From Neisseria elongata subsp. elongata (GTDB lineage: Bacteria > Pseudomonadota > Gammaproteobacteria > Burkholderiales > Neisseriaceae), in NCBI RefSeq assembly GCF_900113545.1, contig NZ_FOPS01000004.1:48818-112817 (forward strand): a stretch of 64,000 nt of DNA, given 5' to 3'. Of this stretch, positions 47,017 to 55,088 are shown piece after piece (the stretch's first letter is position 1; every line of letters begins with the position of its first letter). Position numbers and translations under genes: made by a program. A model generated the notes under the pieces. That model saw nothing but the letters and a program-made list of their open reading frames with translations, was not told the origin of the DNA and made no database searches.

Positions 47017-47853
47017 TTAATCCAGGCGGATTTCGACGTTGTCGATCAGGCGGGTCGCGCCCAGTCGGGCGGCAGCCAGTACGACCAGGTGTTTGTCGCC
47101 GGCGTGGGCGGTTTCCAGCGTGTCGGCGCGGCGGACTTCCACATAGTCTACAGTCCAGCCGTTTTCTTCCAAACGGCGGCGGGCGGCGTTTTCCAGTTCG
47201 GCGTAGGCGAGGTTGCCGTTTTTGACCGCTTCGGCGATGGCCTGCAGTTCGCGGTAGAGGCGCGGGGCTTCGGCGCGTTCGGCTTCGCTCAGGTATTGGT
47301 TGCGGCTGGAAAGCGCGAGGCCGTCTGAAGCGCGGCCGGTATCGACGGGGACGATTTCTATGTTGAAGTTCAGGTCTTCCGTCAGGCCTTGGATGACGGC
47401 AAGCTGCTGGTAGTCTTTTTTGCCGAAGCAGGCGTAATCGGGTTGGACGATGTTGAAGAGTTTGGAAACTACGGTGGCCACGCCGCGGAAATGACCGGGG
47501 CGGAATTTGCCGCACAGTTCGTTTTGCAGGTGCGGCGGTTCGACGTTGTAGCGTTGTTCGACGTTCGGATACAGTTCTTTTTCGTCGGGCGCGAAGACGA
47601 CGGCCACGCCTTCGCCGGCCAGTTTGTCCGCGTCCTGTTGCAGGGTGCGCGGGTAGCGGTCGAAGTCTTCGCCCTGGCCGAATTGGAGGCGGTTGACGAA
47701 TATGCTGACGACGACGTTGTCGGCGCGTTTTTTCGCTTCGCGCACCAGGGCGAGGTGGCCTTCGTGCAGGTTGCCCATGGTGGGGACGAAGGCAACCGTT
47801 CCGGCGGTTTTGCGCCATTCGCGCAGGGCTTGGACGGTGTGGATAATTTGCAT
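47017..47853 (-). CDS. panC: Pantoate--beta-alanine ligase
   Basis: ATP-dependent enzyme of 278 residues that joins pantoate and beta-alanine to pantothenate. Adenylate-forming motifs are [14 protein letters not shown] near residue 25 (with the HxGH-type site) and [20 protein letters not shown] near 130, quoted in part; the KMSKS-like region is [10 protein letters not shown] near 185. The beta-alanine comes from PanD, encoded at 27540-27923. A DUS near 47325 is inside the gene and encodes ASDGL. Confidence 0.95.
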   Translation of the reverse strand: MQIIHTVQALREWRKTAGTVAFVPTMGNLHEGHLALVREAKKRADNVVVSIFVNRLQFGQGEDFDRYPRTLQQDADKLAGEGVAVVFAPDEKELYPNVEQRYNVEPPHLQNELCGKFRPGHFRGVATVVSKLFNIVQPDYACFGKKDYQQLAVIQGLTEDLNFNIEIVPVDTGRASDGLALSSRNQYLSEAERAEAPRLYRELQAIAEAVKNGNLAYAELENAARRRLEENGWTVDYVEVRRADTLETAHAGDKHLVVLAAARLGATRLIDNVEIRLD

Positions 47854-47967
47854 GTTTTTGTTCCTTTTTGGGTTTTTAGACGGCCTTTGCCGTTTTGACC
47901 GGCGGCGGCTCCGTATACGGGCGGATTATACGCCTGTGGACGGCGGTTTTTGGAAGAAGTGTGGCGG

Positions 47968-48006
47968 AGGCCGTCTGAAAAGCGGGGAAAGGTTTTCAGA
48001 CGGCCT
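47968..48006. repeat. DUS inverted repeat upstream of miaA
   Basis: Facing AG-DUS 40 bp before miaA and upstream of the divergent panC, so again not at a gene end. Confidence 0.65.
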
Positions 48007-48049
48007 GTTATAATGCCGCCTTTCAATTTGCATCCGTATTGGCGAATTT

Positions 48050-48988
48050 ATGGATTTTCCTAAAGCCTTTGCCGTTTTGGGGCCGACCGCCGGCGGCAAA
48101 ACCGGGCTGGCATTGCGTTTGGCGCAGCGTTTCCCGCTGGAAATCATCAGCCTGGACTCGGCTTTGGTTTACCGCGGGATGGACATCGGGACGGCCAAGC
48201 CGACGGCCGAAGAGCTGGCTTCCGTGCCGCATCATTTAATCGACATCATTTCGCCGCTGCAGTCTTACAGCGCGGCGGAGTTTGCCGCCGACTGCCTGCG
48301 CTTGTGCGGCGAAATCAGTGCGCGCGGGCGTATGCCGCTGATTGTCGGCGGTACGATGATGTATTTCCACGCGCTGGTAAACGGTTTGAACGATTTGCCG
48401 CAGGCCGATGCCGGCGTGCGGGCGCAGTTGCAGGCGCAGAAGGCGGAGCAGGGGCTTGAGGGGTTGTACCGCCGTTTGTGCGAGGTGGATGCGGCCACCG
48501 CCGCACGGTTGAAGCCGGGCGACAGTCAGCGCATCGAACGGGCGTTGGAGGTTTTCCTGCTGACCGGGCGGCCGTTGAGCGACCATTTGGCGGTGCAGAC
48601 GGCCTACCGTGTGCCGCTGCGGCTGCATACGCTGGTTTTGTTTCCGCAGCGGCGAGAATTGCTGCACGAGGCGATTGCGCGGCGTTTCCGGTTGATGTTG
48701 GAGCAAGGGTTTCTCGAAGAGGTCGGCCGTCTGAAAGCGGAGTATCCGTCATTGACGGCGGAACACAATTCGATGCGCTGCGTGGGTTACCGTCAGGCGT
48801 GGGATTATTTGGACGGTGCCTGCGCTTACGATGCTTTTGTCGATGCGGGTATCGCCGCCACCCGCCAGTTGGCGAAGCGGCAGCTGACTTGGCTGCGTAA
48901 GACGGAAGCGGATACGCTGCTCGACCCGTATGACGGCACGGATGTTTTTCAGACGGCCTCTGCGGCGTTGGAAAGGCATTTTTCGTGA
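48050..48988 (+). CDS. miaA: tRNA dimethylallyltransferase
   Basis: MiaA adds a dimethylallyl group to A37 of tRNAs that read UNN codons. The 312 residues include the P-loop [15 protein letters not shown] near residue 11, [16 protein letters not shown] near 35 and [11 protein letters not shown] near 100, all family signatures. The C-terminal part carries RYCVGYRQ-like [13 protein letters not shown] near residue 240. The 3' end runs through a DUS (TTTTTCAGACGGCCTC), with a second facing copy after the stop, so part of the terminator is coding. Confidence 0.95.
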   Translation: MDFPKAFAVLGPTAGGKTGLALRLAQRFPLEIISLDSALVYRGMDIGTAKPTAEELASVPHHLIDIISPLQSYSAAEFAADCLRLCGEISARGRMPLIVGGTMMYFHALVNGLNDLPQADAGVRAQLQAQKAEQGLEGLYRRLCEVDAATAARLKPGDSQRIERALEVFLLTGRPLSDHLAVQTAYRVPLRLHTLVLFPQRRELLHEAIARRFRLMLEQGFLEEVGRLKAEYPSLTAEHNSMRCVGYRQAWDYLDGACAYDAFVDAGIAATRQLAKRQLTWLRKTEADTLLDPYDGTDVFQTASAALERHFS

Positions 48989-49150
48989 AGGCCGTCTGAA
49001 AGGCGGCCTGCCGTTTGCGCCTGTTCCGTGTGATGGCTGTGAATTGAAATAAGGAGCCTCCGACTATTGTTTGGCCGCCACTCTGTGCAGGCAGGTATGA
49101 CGGTATGGAGGGTCCTTATTTGAATTTACTATATGACGATTGGGGTTACG

Positions 49151-49681
49151 ATGAACGGAAATATGCTTCCCGCCGCGCCGCTGAAACGCCGGTTTGCGGC
49201 TTTGTGCTACGAATTATTGCTGATTGGCGCGGTCAGTTGCGCGGCCTTTATCCCTGCCGGGATTCTGGCTTTGTTCCTCAATCAATCCGCACCGCAGTTG
49301 AGCAGCCTGCTGGTAACGATGGTGATTCTGTATGCCTGGTGGCTGTATTTCAAAATAAACTGGCATAAGAAGGGGCAGACGCTGGCGATGCAGGTGTGGC
49401 GTATCGGTTTGTGCGACCGGACAGGTGTCCGGCCGCCGTTGAACCTGCTGAGGCTGCGCTTTATTTGGGCCTGCGTGTTTTTGGTTTTTGTGCCGATGCT
49501 GGCTTATGCCGCGCTGAACCGCGGGATGGGCGTGCCGCCGAAAACGGCGGGCGGTGCGGCTTTGATTTGGTGGATTCTGCCGTGGGGTTTCGCGCTTTTA
49601 AACACCGACCGTCAGTTTTTATACGATTATCTGGCGGGTACGCGGCTGGTGGATGTGAAAAAACAGGATAAGGCCGTCTGA
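49151..49681 (+). CDS. RDD family membrane protein
   Basis: A 176-residue inner-membrane protein of the RDD family (named for Arg-Asp-Asp, here shortened to RRFAALCYELLLIGA near the N-terminus with Arg at the start of helix 1). About three to four helices are seen, with HKKGQTLAMQVWRI between helices 2 and 3, a hallmark of the family. Function is unknown for most members; some act in Na+/H+ exchange. The ATG at 49151 is preferred; an ATG at 49133 adds 6 residues. The stop overlaps the start of a DUS. Confidence 0.8.
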   Translation: MNGNMLPAAPLKRRFAALCYELLLIGAVSCAAFIPAGILALFLNQSAPQLSSLLVTMVILYAWWLYFKINWHKKGQTLAMQVWRIGLCDRTGVRPPLNLLRLRFIWACVFLVFVPMLAYAALNRGMGVPPKTAGGAALIWWILPWGFALLNTDRQFLYDYLAGTRLVDVKKQDKAV

Positions 49682-49694
49682 AAAGGTGCGGACG

Positions 49695-49958
49695 ATGAAA
49701 ACGGTCGGCGAAATAAAAAAGTATGCGGAAAGCCTGCCGATGTTGGATGGGCGGGCGTTGGCCGGAGGGCTTGTCCGCTTGAAAAACGGCGGCGTGCCTT
49801 TTTTAGGCTGCGTGTGTTTCGTGCAGTATAACCGGAAAGTGGGCCTGCTTGAGGCGCGGAATATCCTGTTGGCGGCGGATGTGTATTCCGAACGGGAAAA
49901 ATCGGATATCGAAGCGATGTTGCAGGCGATGCTTGCCGAAGTGAACGAAAAAGCTTAG
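49695..49958 (+). CDS. Hypothetical protein, 87 aa
   Basis: A short soluble protein with mixed charge and the readable parts GEIKKYAESLPMLDG and CVCFVQYNRKVGLLEARNIL. It starts 13 bp after the RDD gene and has consistent codon use, so it is likely co-transcribed with it. No family is recognised. An ATG 9 nt upstream is an equally possible start. Confidence 0.6.
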   Translation: MKTVGEIKKYAESLPMLDGRALAGGLVRLKNGGVPFLGCVCFVQYNRKVGLLEARNILLAADVYSEREKSDIEAMLQAMLAEVNEKA

Positions 49959-49966
49959 TGCGTTAT

Positions 49967-50004
49967 GATGAGGCCGTCTGAAAGCCGTTTTTCAGACGGC
50001 CTGT
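49967..50004. terminator. DUS inverted-repeat terminator
   Basis: Facing AG-DUS with a short loop between the 87-residue gene and the MFS transporter gene; the second arm is about 20 bp before the latter's start. Confidence 0.7.
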
Positions 50005-50024
50005 TATTTAAGAGGAGGCCAAAT

Positions 50025-51410
50025 ATGGCTGCCACACCGTCCAGATGGTTGCCGCTGCTGTTGGCGGTTTGTATTTTTATGCAGATGCTGGATGCGACGG
50101 TATTGAATACCGCGCTGCCGCAGATGGCGGCGGATTTGCAGCAATCGCCGCTGAATATGCAGTCGGCGGTGATTTCCTATGCGCTGACGCTGGCGTTGTT
50201 TATGCCGATGAGCGGTTATCTGACCGACCGCTACGGCACGAAGAAGGTGTTTTCCGTTTCGATGGCGTTGTTCGTGCTGGGTTCGCTGATGTGCGCGGCG
50301 GCACCGAATCTGCCGCTGTTGGTGTTCGCCAGGGTGGTGCAGGGGATGGGCGGGGCGATGATGGTGCCTGTGCCGAGGCTGATTATCCTGCGCGCTTACG
50401 ATAAGGCCGAGTTGATCAACCGGATGAATTTCGTCGTGATGCCTGCGCTGCTGGGGCCGATAGCCGGTCCGCTGGTGGGCGGCTATTTGGTGGAATATGC
50501 GAGTTGGCATTGGGTGTTTTTGATCAATGTGCCCATCGGTTTGGCGGGCATTGTTGGGGCGACGAAAATCATGCCCAACTTTTCCGCGCCCGAGGGTAGT
50601 GTGCCGCATTTCGATTTGACCGGTTTTTTGCTTTTCGGTGCGGCGGCGGTGGGGTTGAGCCTGTCGGTGGAGCTGCTGATGCATCCGGGGGCGCGTTTGT
50701 TTTCCGCTTTGTGCGGTATGGGCGGTTTGGCGGCTTTGTGGTGCTATTGGCGGCATGCGCGGCACGACGGCGACCTCGCGCTGTATCCGCCGCGCCTGCG
50801 TTTGGTGCGGACGTTCCGCTTGGGGATTTTGGGCAACCTGATCAGCCGTTTGGGCATGGGGGCGATGCCGTTTTTGATGCCCTTGCTGCTCCAGGTGGCC
50901 TTTATGCGCAGTGCGAGTGTGTCGGGACAGATGCTCGCGCCCGTGGCGTTGGCTGCTTTGCTGACCAAGCCGTTTGTGAAACCGTTGATTGCCCGTTTCG
51001 GCTACCGCAGGGTGCTGATTTGGAATACCCGCATTATCGGTTTGCTGATTATGTCTATGGCTTTGCCGGATGCGTCTACGCCGGTTTGGCTGATTGTGCC
51101 GGTTCTGTTTGTGCTCGGTATGTGCAATTCGCTGCAATATTCGTCGATGAATACGCTGACCCTGGCCGATTTGCGGCCGCAGATGGAAGGCAGCGGCAAC
51201 AGCCTGATGGCAGTAAACCAACAGTTGGCCATCAGTTTCGGCATTGCGCTGGGCGCGCTGCTGCTTAACTTTTTCGGCAGCGGCAATCCGCGGACGGGCA
51301 ATGTGCATCAGGCTTTCCAATATACGTTTTTGGTTATAGGTACGATTACTTTTTGTGCAAGCTGGGTTTTCGTTTATCTGCATCCGAAGGACGGGTCGAA
51401 TTTGGTGTAG
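50025..51410 (+). CDS. MFS multidrug transporter, DHA2 (14-TM, MdtD-like)
   Basis: Major-facilitator drug:proton antiporter of 461 residues with about 14 predicted helices, the DHA2 pattern. The first helix has the DHA2 signature LDATVLNTALPQMA, motif A is GYLTDRYGTKKVF near residue 68, and motif C-like GPIAGPLVGGYLVE is near residue 150. The closest named relative by eye is MdtD/YegB. The substrate is unknown. I start at 50025 (MAATPSRWLPLL) after AAGAGGAGG; the upstream frame is encoded by DUS. Confidence 0.88.
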   Translation: MAATPSRWLPLLLAVCIFMQMLDATVLNTALPQMAADLQQSPLNMQSAVISYALTLALFMPMSGYLTDRYGTKKVFSVSMALFVLGSLMCAAAPNLPLLVFARVVQGMGGAMMVPVPRLIILRAYDKAELINRMNFVVMPALLGPIAGPLVGGYLVEYASWHWVFLINVPIGLAGIVGATKIMPNFSAPEGSVPHFDLTGFLLFGAAAVGLSLSVELLMHPGARLFSALCGMGGLAALWCYWRHARHDGDLALYPPRLRLVRTFRLGILGNLISRLGMGAMPFLMPLLLQVAFMRSASVSGQMLAPVALAALLTKPFVKPLIARFGYRRVLIWNTRIIGLLIMSMALPDASTPVWLIVPVLFVLGMCNSLQYSSMNTLTLADLRPQMEGSGNSLMAVNQQLAISFGIALGALLLNFFGSGNPRTGNVHQAFQYTFLVIGTITFCASWVFVYLHPKDGSNLV

Positions 51411-51480
51411 GGCGGTATGAGCCTCAGGCCGTCTGAAAATTATGTTAGTATGCGGCAGATTTGAATTTCAGGAGGAAATG

Positions 51481-51930
51481 ATGAACCGATTGTGCGCATT
51501 GCTGACCGGCCTGTGGCTGGGTATGCAGGTAATGGCGGGCTATGTGGCCGCACCGGTTTTGTTTGAACGGCTAGGCAAGCAGGAAGCGGGGAACATCGCC
51601 GGCGTGCTGTTTTCAATCAACAATTATTTCGGCCTGCTGGCCTGGGCCATGGCTTGGCTGGTGGTGCGGAGTGACCGCAACCGTTCGTTTTCCAACAATG
51701 GCAAGGTGGCGCCGAAATTCATTATCCTCCTCCTGCTGCTGACTGCGGCCAACCAATTCCTGATAAACCCGGTTATTGCGGCGCACAAGGCGGGTACGGA
51801 AAACTGGCTGCTTTCGTTGTTGGGCGGTTCTTTCGGTATGTGGCACGGCATTTCCAACGTCATTTATCTGGTATGCAGTTTCTTGGGCTTAGGTTTGCTG
51901 TTGCGTTATTTGAAGTTTGAGAAAAATTAG
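51481..51930 (+). CDS. DUF4149 family membrane protein
   Basis: A 149-residue inner-membrane protein with four hydrophobic helices. The pattern LTGLWLGMQVMAGYVAAPVLF at the start, quoted in part as LWLGMQVMAGYVAAPVLF, and FGMWHGISNVIYL near the end match DUF4149, a family of unknown function. AGGAGG lies 5 nt before the ATG at 51481; the ATG directly before it (51478) is also possible. The stop is followed by a degenerate DUS. Confidence 0.75.
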   Translation: MNRLCALLTGLWLGMQVMAGYVAAPVLFERLGKQEAGNIAGVLFSINNYFGLLAWAMAWLVVRSDRNRSFSNNGKVAPKFIILLLLLTAANQFLINPVIAAHKAGTENWLLSLLGGSFGMWHGISNVIYLVCSFLGLGLLLRYLKFEKN

Positions 51931-52208
51931 CCGTCTGAGGAAGTATTTTTATCAGCCAAGAAGCGGCAAGCCTGCGCCCCTTATTGTACGGATGGAAGCG
52001 GGCTGCCAAATTTATTGTCCGTTATTCATAATATTCCAGAAACTCAGTAAAAGGCCGTCTGAAAAACCGGTTTGAACAAACAGTTTTTCAGATTTTTTAT
52101 TTTCTTTGTGAACATAGAAAATGGGCCTGCCTTCAATCCAATCCGATATTTTCTACTCTTCCGGCTGCGCTAAAATCACGTTTTCGCATCATCATCGGAT
52201 TTCAAAAT

Positions 52209-52931
52209 ATGCCGTTTACCCTTGCCCACCCGGTTGCCGTTTTGCCGTTTTCACGCTGCCGTTATTGCCATTTCCCTGCATTGGTCATTGGAAGCCTTTC
52301 TCCTGATTTCGTCTATTTCCTGCATGGACGTGCCGTATCCGGCGGACATGGTTTGGCCGATATGCTGTGGCCGAACCTGCCGTTGTGTTTCGCGGTTTAT
52401 TGGCTTTATCTTGCCTTATGGCGGGACGCTTTATCTGATTTTTTACCCAATTGCCTTAATGCTGCCCCTTATAGGCCGTCTGAAAATGTAGATTTTAATA
52501 AACTCAAATCGGCGGCCTTCATACCGAGTGCCTTATTCGGCATGGCTACCCATCTTTTCCTTGATGCGTTTACCCACCCCACCGGCTGGTTTGTACAGCA
52601 TTTCCCCGTACTGCAACAAACCGTATTGTTTCTGCCAATCTTTAAATGGCTGCAATACGGCGGCGGTGTAATAGGTCTAACCACCTGCCTGTACTTTGTA
52701 TTCCACACCGCCCGCCACCGGCCATACCGCTCTCGTCAAACCATTGGACAAAAATACCGGTTTTGGATTCTCTGCGCTATGCTGTCGCTCCTTGGTTTTT
52801 CCATCTGGCAAATCATTGCTCCCGTGCCGTTGGATCATGCTGCCACACAAATAATCCGCTTGATTGATTGTGCAGTGATTTCATTTTCGATATTGTGTCT
52901 GAGGCATATTGCCCGAAAGGCAAATGGCTGA
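52209..52931 (+). CDS. DUF4184 family membrane protein
   Basis: A 240-residue membrane protein. It begins MPFTLAHPVAVLPF, the DUF4184 signature, and continues ALVIGSLSPDFVYFL and later GMATHLFLDAFTHPTGW, whose His and Asp residues recall metal-dependent hydrolases of the YdjM type. About five hydrophobic segments follow. The function is unknown. An AG-DUS near 52471 is within the gene. It is the last core-like gene before the CRISPR-Cas locus; the preceding 278-bp gap holds only imperfect DUS. Confidence 0.8.
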   Translation: MPFTLAHPVAVLPFSRCRYCHFPALVIGSLSPDFVYFLHGRAVSGGHGLADMLWPNLPLCFAVYWLYLALWRDALSDFLPNCLNAAPYRPSENVDFNKLKSAAFIPSALFGMATHLFLDAFTHPTGWFVQHFPVLQQTVLFLPIFKWLQYGGGVIGLTTCLYFVFHTARHRPYRSRQTIGQKYRFWILCAMLSLLGFSIWQIIAPVPLDHAATQIIRLIDCAVISFSILCLRHIARKANG

Positions 52932-53041
52932 AAAAGCGGTTTTATGGCAATCGTTAAGTGTGTTGTTTTTATATCTATTTATTATTGAAGGTATTTTCAT
53001 GATGATATAGAATCATTTCTATTTTATTGATTTGGCAAGCA

Positions 53042-53125
53042 ATGAATTCTGACTATATTGCCCATACTCTCAAAGCAGACTGACAACCGTAGTCTGTCTT
53101 TGCAAAGACAGATGGTAGAAAACAG
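53042..53125 (+). pseudogene. Remnant of a cas3 5' end
   Basis: The sequence from the ATG at 53042 reads MNSDYIAHTLKAD then a stop (TGA at 53081), CAACCG, a second stop and, after a small insertion, SLQRQMVE. The intact cas3 starting at 55085 reads MNFDYIAHVRKSDGQPQSLQTHL. Nucleotide identity is obvious over the first 25 codons and fades after about 53125. It is a decayed copy of the start of the downstream cas3, left just before the other cas3 gene. Confidence 0.8.
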
Positions 53126-53162
53126 AAATAGCCCAGCTGTGAAAATACCCAAGGGGATTTAG

Positions 53163-55088
53163 ATGACGACTTACTACGCCCATTCCGCGCAAGACAAATT
53201 CGGCAATCTCTTGCCTTACGAACATTGGCAAACCTTGCAAAGCCATTCGGTCAATGTTGGGGAAATGGCGGCGGAGTTTGCGCGGGTATTTGGTGCACAG
53301 GAAATTGCCTGCCAGACGGGACAGCTTCATGACTTAGGGAAATATTCAGAAGCCTTTGACCGTCGATTACACGGCAGTTCCTCAGTCGATCATGCTACCG
53401 CCGGCGCCAAAATTGCTGTCGAGCGTTGGGGAAATGTTATCGGCAAGCTGATGGCGTTTTGCATTGCGGGGCATCATGCCGGATTGGCAAATGGAAACGG
53501 TGAAGGCGATAACCGCCGCACATTAAAACAGCGTTTGGCGTTGCAATTTGGCGCAGATATTCCTGCCCTCGATAACCTGTGGCAACAAGAAATCAAACTC
53601 CCTCAAAACCTGTCCGTACCACCACTCAAAGCCGACGCGCATCATCCTTTTTTCTCCTACGCCTTCTTCACCCGAATGCTCTATTCCTGCTTGGTGGATG
53701 CTGATTATCTTGACACCGAAGCTTTTTATTCAAACCTAGAAAACAAAGCCGTCGAGCGCGACGGTTATCCCGATCTAAACGCCTTACAACATAATTTCAA
53801 TCAATTTATCAACGCTTTCAGACGACGTATCGCCCAAGCTCCAGCGCAAACCGAAGCCGAAAAACGTAATGCCGCCTTAAACCGCCTGCGTAGCGAAATT
53901 CTCGATTACGCCGTAGAACAAGCGGCACAACCGCAAGGGCTGTTCACGCTCACCGTGCCGACAGGCGGCGGAAAAACTTTCACTTCCATGGCATTTGCGC
54001 TGGAACACGCCAAACGACATGACATGCGGCGCGTGATTTACGTCATCCCGTTCACCAGCATCATCGAACAAAATGCCGCCGAATTTCGCAAAGCCTTTGG
54101 CGAATTAGGCGAACAAGCCGTGTTGGAACACCACAGCACCTTCGACGACGGCAAACTGCAAAATGAGGCCACCAAAGACAAATTGCGCCTTGCCTCGGAA
54201 AACTGGGATGCGCCGATTGTCGTGACCACCGCCGTGCAATTCTTCGAATCCCTCTTTGCCGACCGCTCCTCGCGCTGTCGCAAGCTGCACAACATCGCAG
54301 GCTCCGTCATCATCCTCGACGAAGCGCAAATGCTGCCGCTCAATCTTTTGCTGCCCATCATGCAAGCCATCAAAGAATTGGCGCAAAACTACCGCTGCAG
54401 CATCGTCATGTGCACCGCCACCCAGCCGGCCGTGCAAGCCGAAAACGGCTTCTATCGCGGCTTTGAAAACGTGCGCGAAATCGCCCCAAAACCGACCGCA
54501 CTTTTCGACAAACTGCGCCGCACCACCGTGCAATACATCGGCACACAAACCGACGTCGACCTGCTCACCAAACTTGCCGAACACCCGAAAATGCTCGTCA
54601 TCGTCAATAACCGCCGCCATGCCCGCAGCCTGTATGACAAAGCCAAACACCTTGACGGAATGTTCCACCTGACCACCTTAATGTGCGCCAAACACCGCAG
54701 CCAAAAACTCGATGAAATCCGAGGTCGTCTGAAAAACGGCGAACCCTGCCGCGTTATCGCCACCTCCTTAATCGAAGCCGGCGTTGATGTCGATTTTCCG
54801 CTAGTGATGCGCGCCGAAGCAGGTTTAGACAGCATTGCCCAAGCCGCCGGGCGCTGCAACCGCGAAGGTAAAAGGCCGTCTGAAAACAGCTTTGTCTGGA
54901 TACTCGCACCCGAAGAACAATGGAAAGCCCCACCCGAACTTGCCGCCCAAGCTGCCGTTATGCGCCTGACCGCCGACAGCTTTTCAGACGACCTCATTCC
55001 ACAGATTTTCGATTTTTCAATCCTTCAAGCCATTTATAGGGCTTGTTCGTTAAATTTTGCGCGTTTTAAATTTGGAGAATTGACGTGA
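53163..55088 (+). CDS. cas3: Cas3 nuclease-helicase, first copy, C-terminally short
   Basis: Type I-C Cas3 homologue of 641 residues. The HD nuclease domain is present (LHDLGKY near residue 55, DHATAGA, FCIAGHHAG). Helicase motifs are complete: TVPTGGGKTF near 264, DEAQ near 386, CTATQP near 420 and QAAGRCNREG near 560. Only about 75 residues follow motif VI, against about 220 in the second copy, so most of the C-terminal domain is missing. The frame leaves Cas3-like sequence near a mucosa-dialect DUS at 54983-54994, and the last 30 residues look like former non-coding DNA. It overlaps the next cas3 by 4 bp (GTGA). Activity is uncertain. Confidence 0.85.
   Translation: MTTYYAHSAQDKFGNLLPYEHWQTLQSHSVNVGEMAAEFARVFGAQEIACQTGQLHDLGKYSEAFDRRLHGSSSVDHATAGAKIAVERWGNVIGKLMAFCIAGHHAGLANGNGEGDNRRTLKQRLALQFGADIPALDNLWQQEIKLPQNLSVPPLKADAHHPFFSYAFFTRMLYSCLVDADYLDTEAFYSNLENKAVERDGYPDLNALQHNFNQFINAFRRRIAQAPAQTEAEKRNAALNRLRSEILDYAVEQAAQPQGLFTLTVPTGGGKTFTSMAFALEHAKRHDMRRVIYVIPFTSIIEQNAAEFRKAFGELGEQAVLEHHSTFDDGKLQNEATKDKLRLASENWDAPIVVTTAVQFFESLFADRSSRCRKLHNIAGSVIILDEAQMLPLNLLLPIMQAIKELAQNYRCSIVMCTATQPAVQAENGFYRGFENVREIAPKPTALFDKLRRTTVQYIGTQTDVDLLTKLAEHPKMLVIVNNRRHARSLYDKAKHLDGMFHLTTLMCAKHRSQKLDEIRGRLKNGEPCRVIATSLIEAGVDVDFPLVMRAEAGLDSIAQAAGRCNREGKRPSENSFVWILAPEEQWKAPPELAAQAAVMRLTADSFSDDLIPQIFDFSILQAIYRACSLNFARFKFGELT
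54495..54503 (-). repeat. Pasteurellaceae uptake signal sequence in cas3 copy 1
   Basis: Exact complement of AAGTGCGGT, with the flanks of the Haemophilus-type consensus (GACCGCACTTTT). Confidence 0.75.
54722..54733 (+). repeat. Mucosa-dialect DUS in cas3 copy 1
   Basis: Exact AGGTCGTCTGAA. A second exact copy in reverse lies at 54983-54994, near the point where the protein leaves Cas3-like sequence. An ordinary AG-DUS is at 54873-54884. Confidence 0.8.

Noticed and set aside
49105..49368. 87-codon frame overlapping the RDD gene start
   Set aside because: It overlaps the RDD gene in another frame and has no support; the RDD frame has helices and family motifs.
53042..53083. Treating the 13-codon MNSDYIAHTLKAD frame as a real small gene
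   Set aside because: It is clearly the decayed 5' end of cas3, with the homology continuing past two stops.
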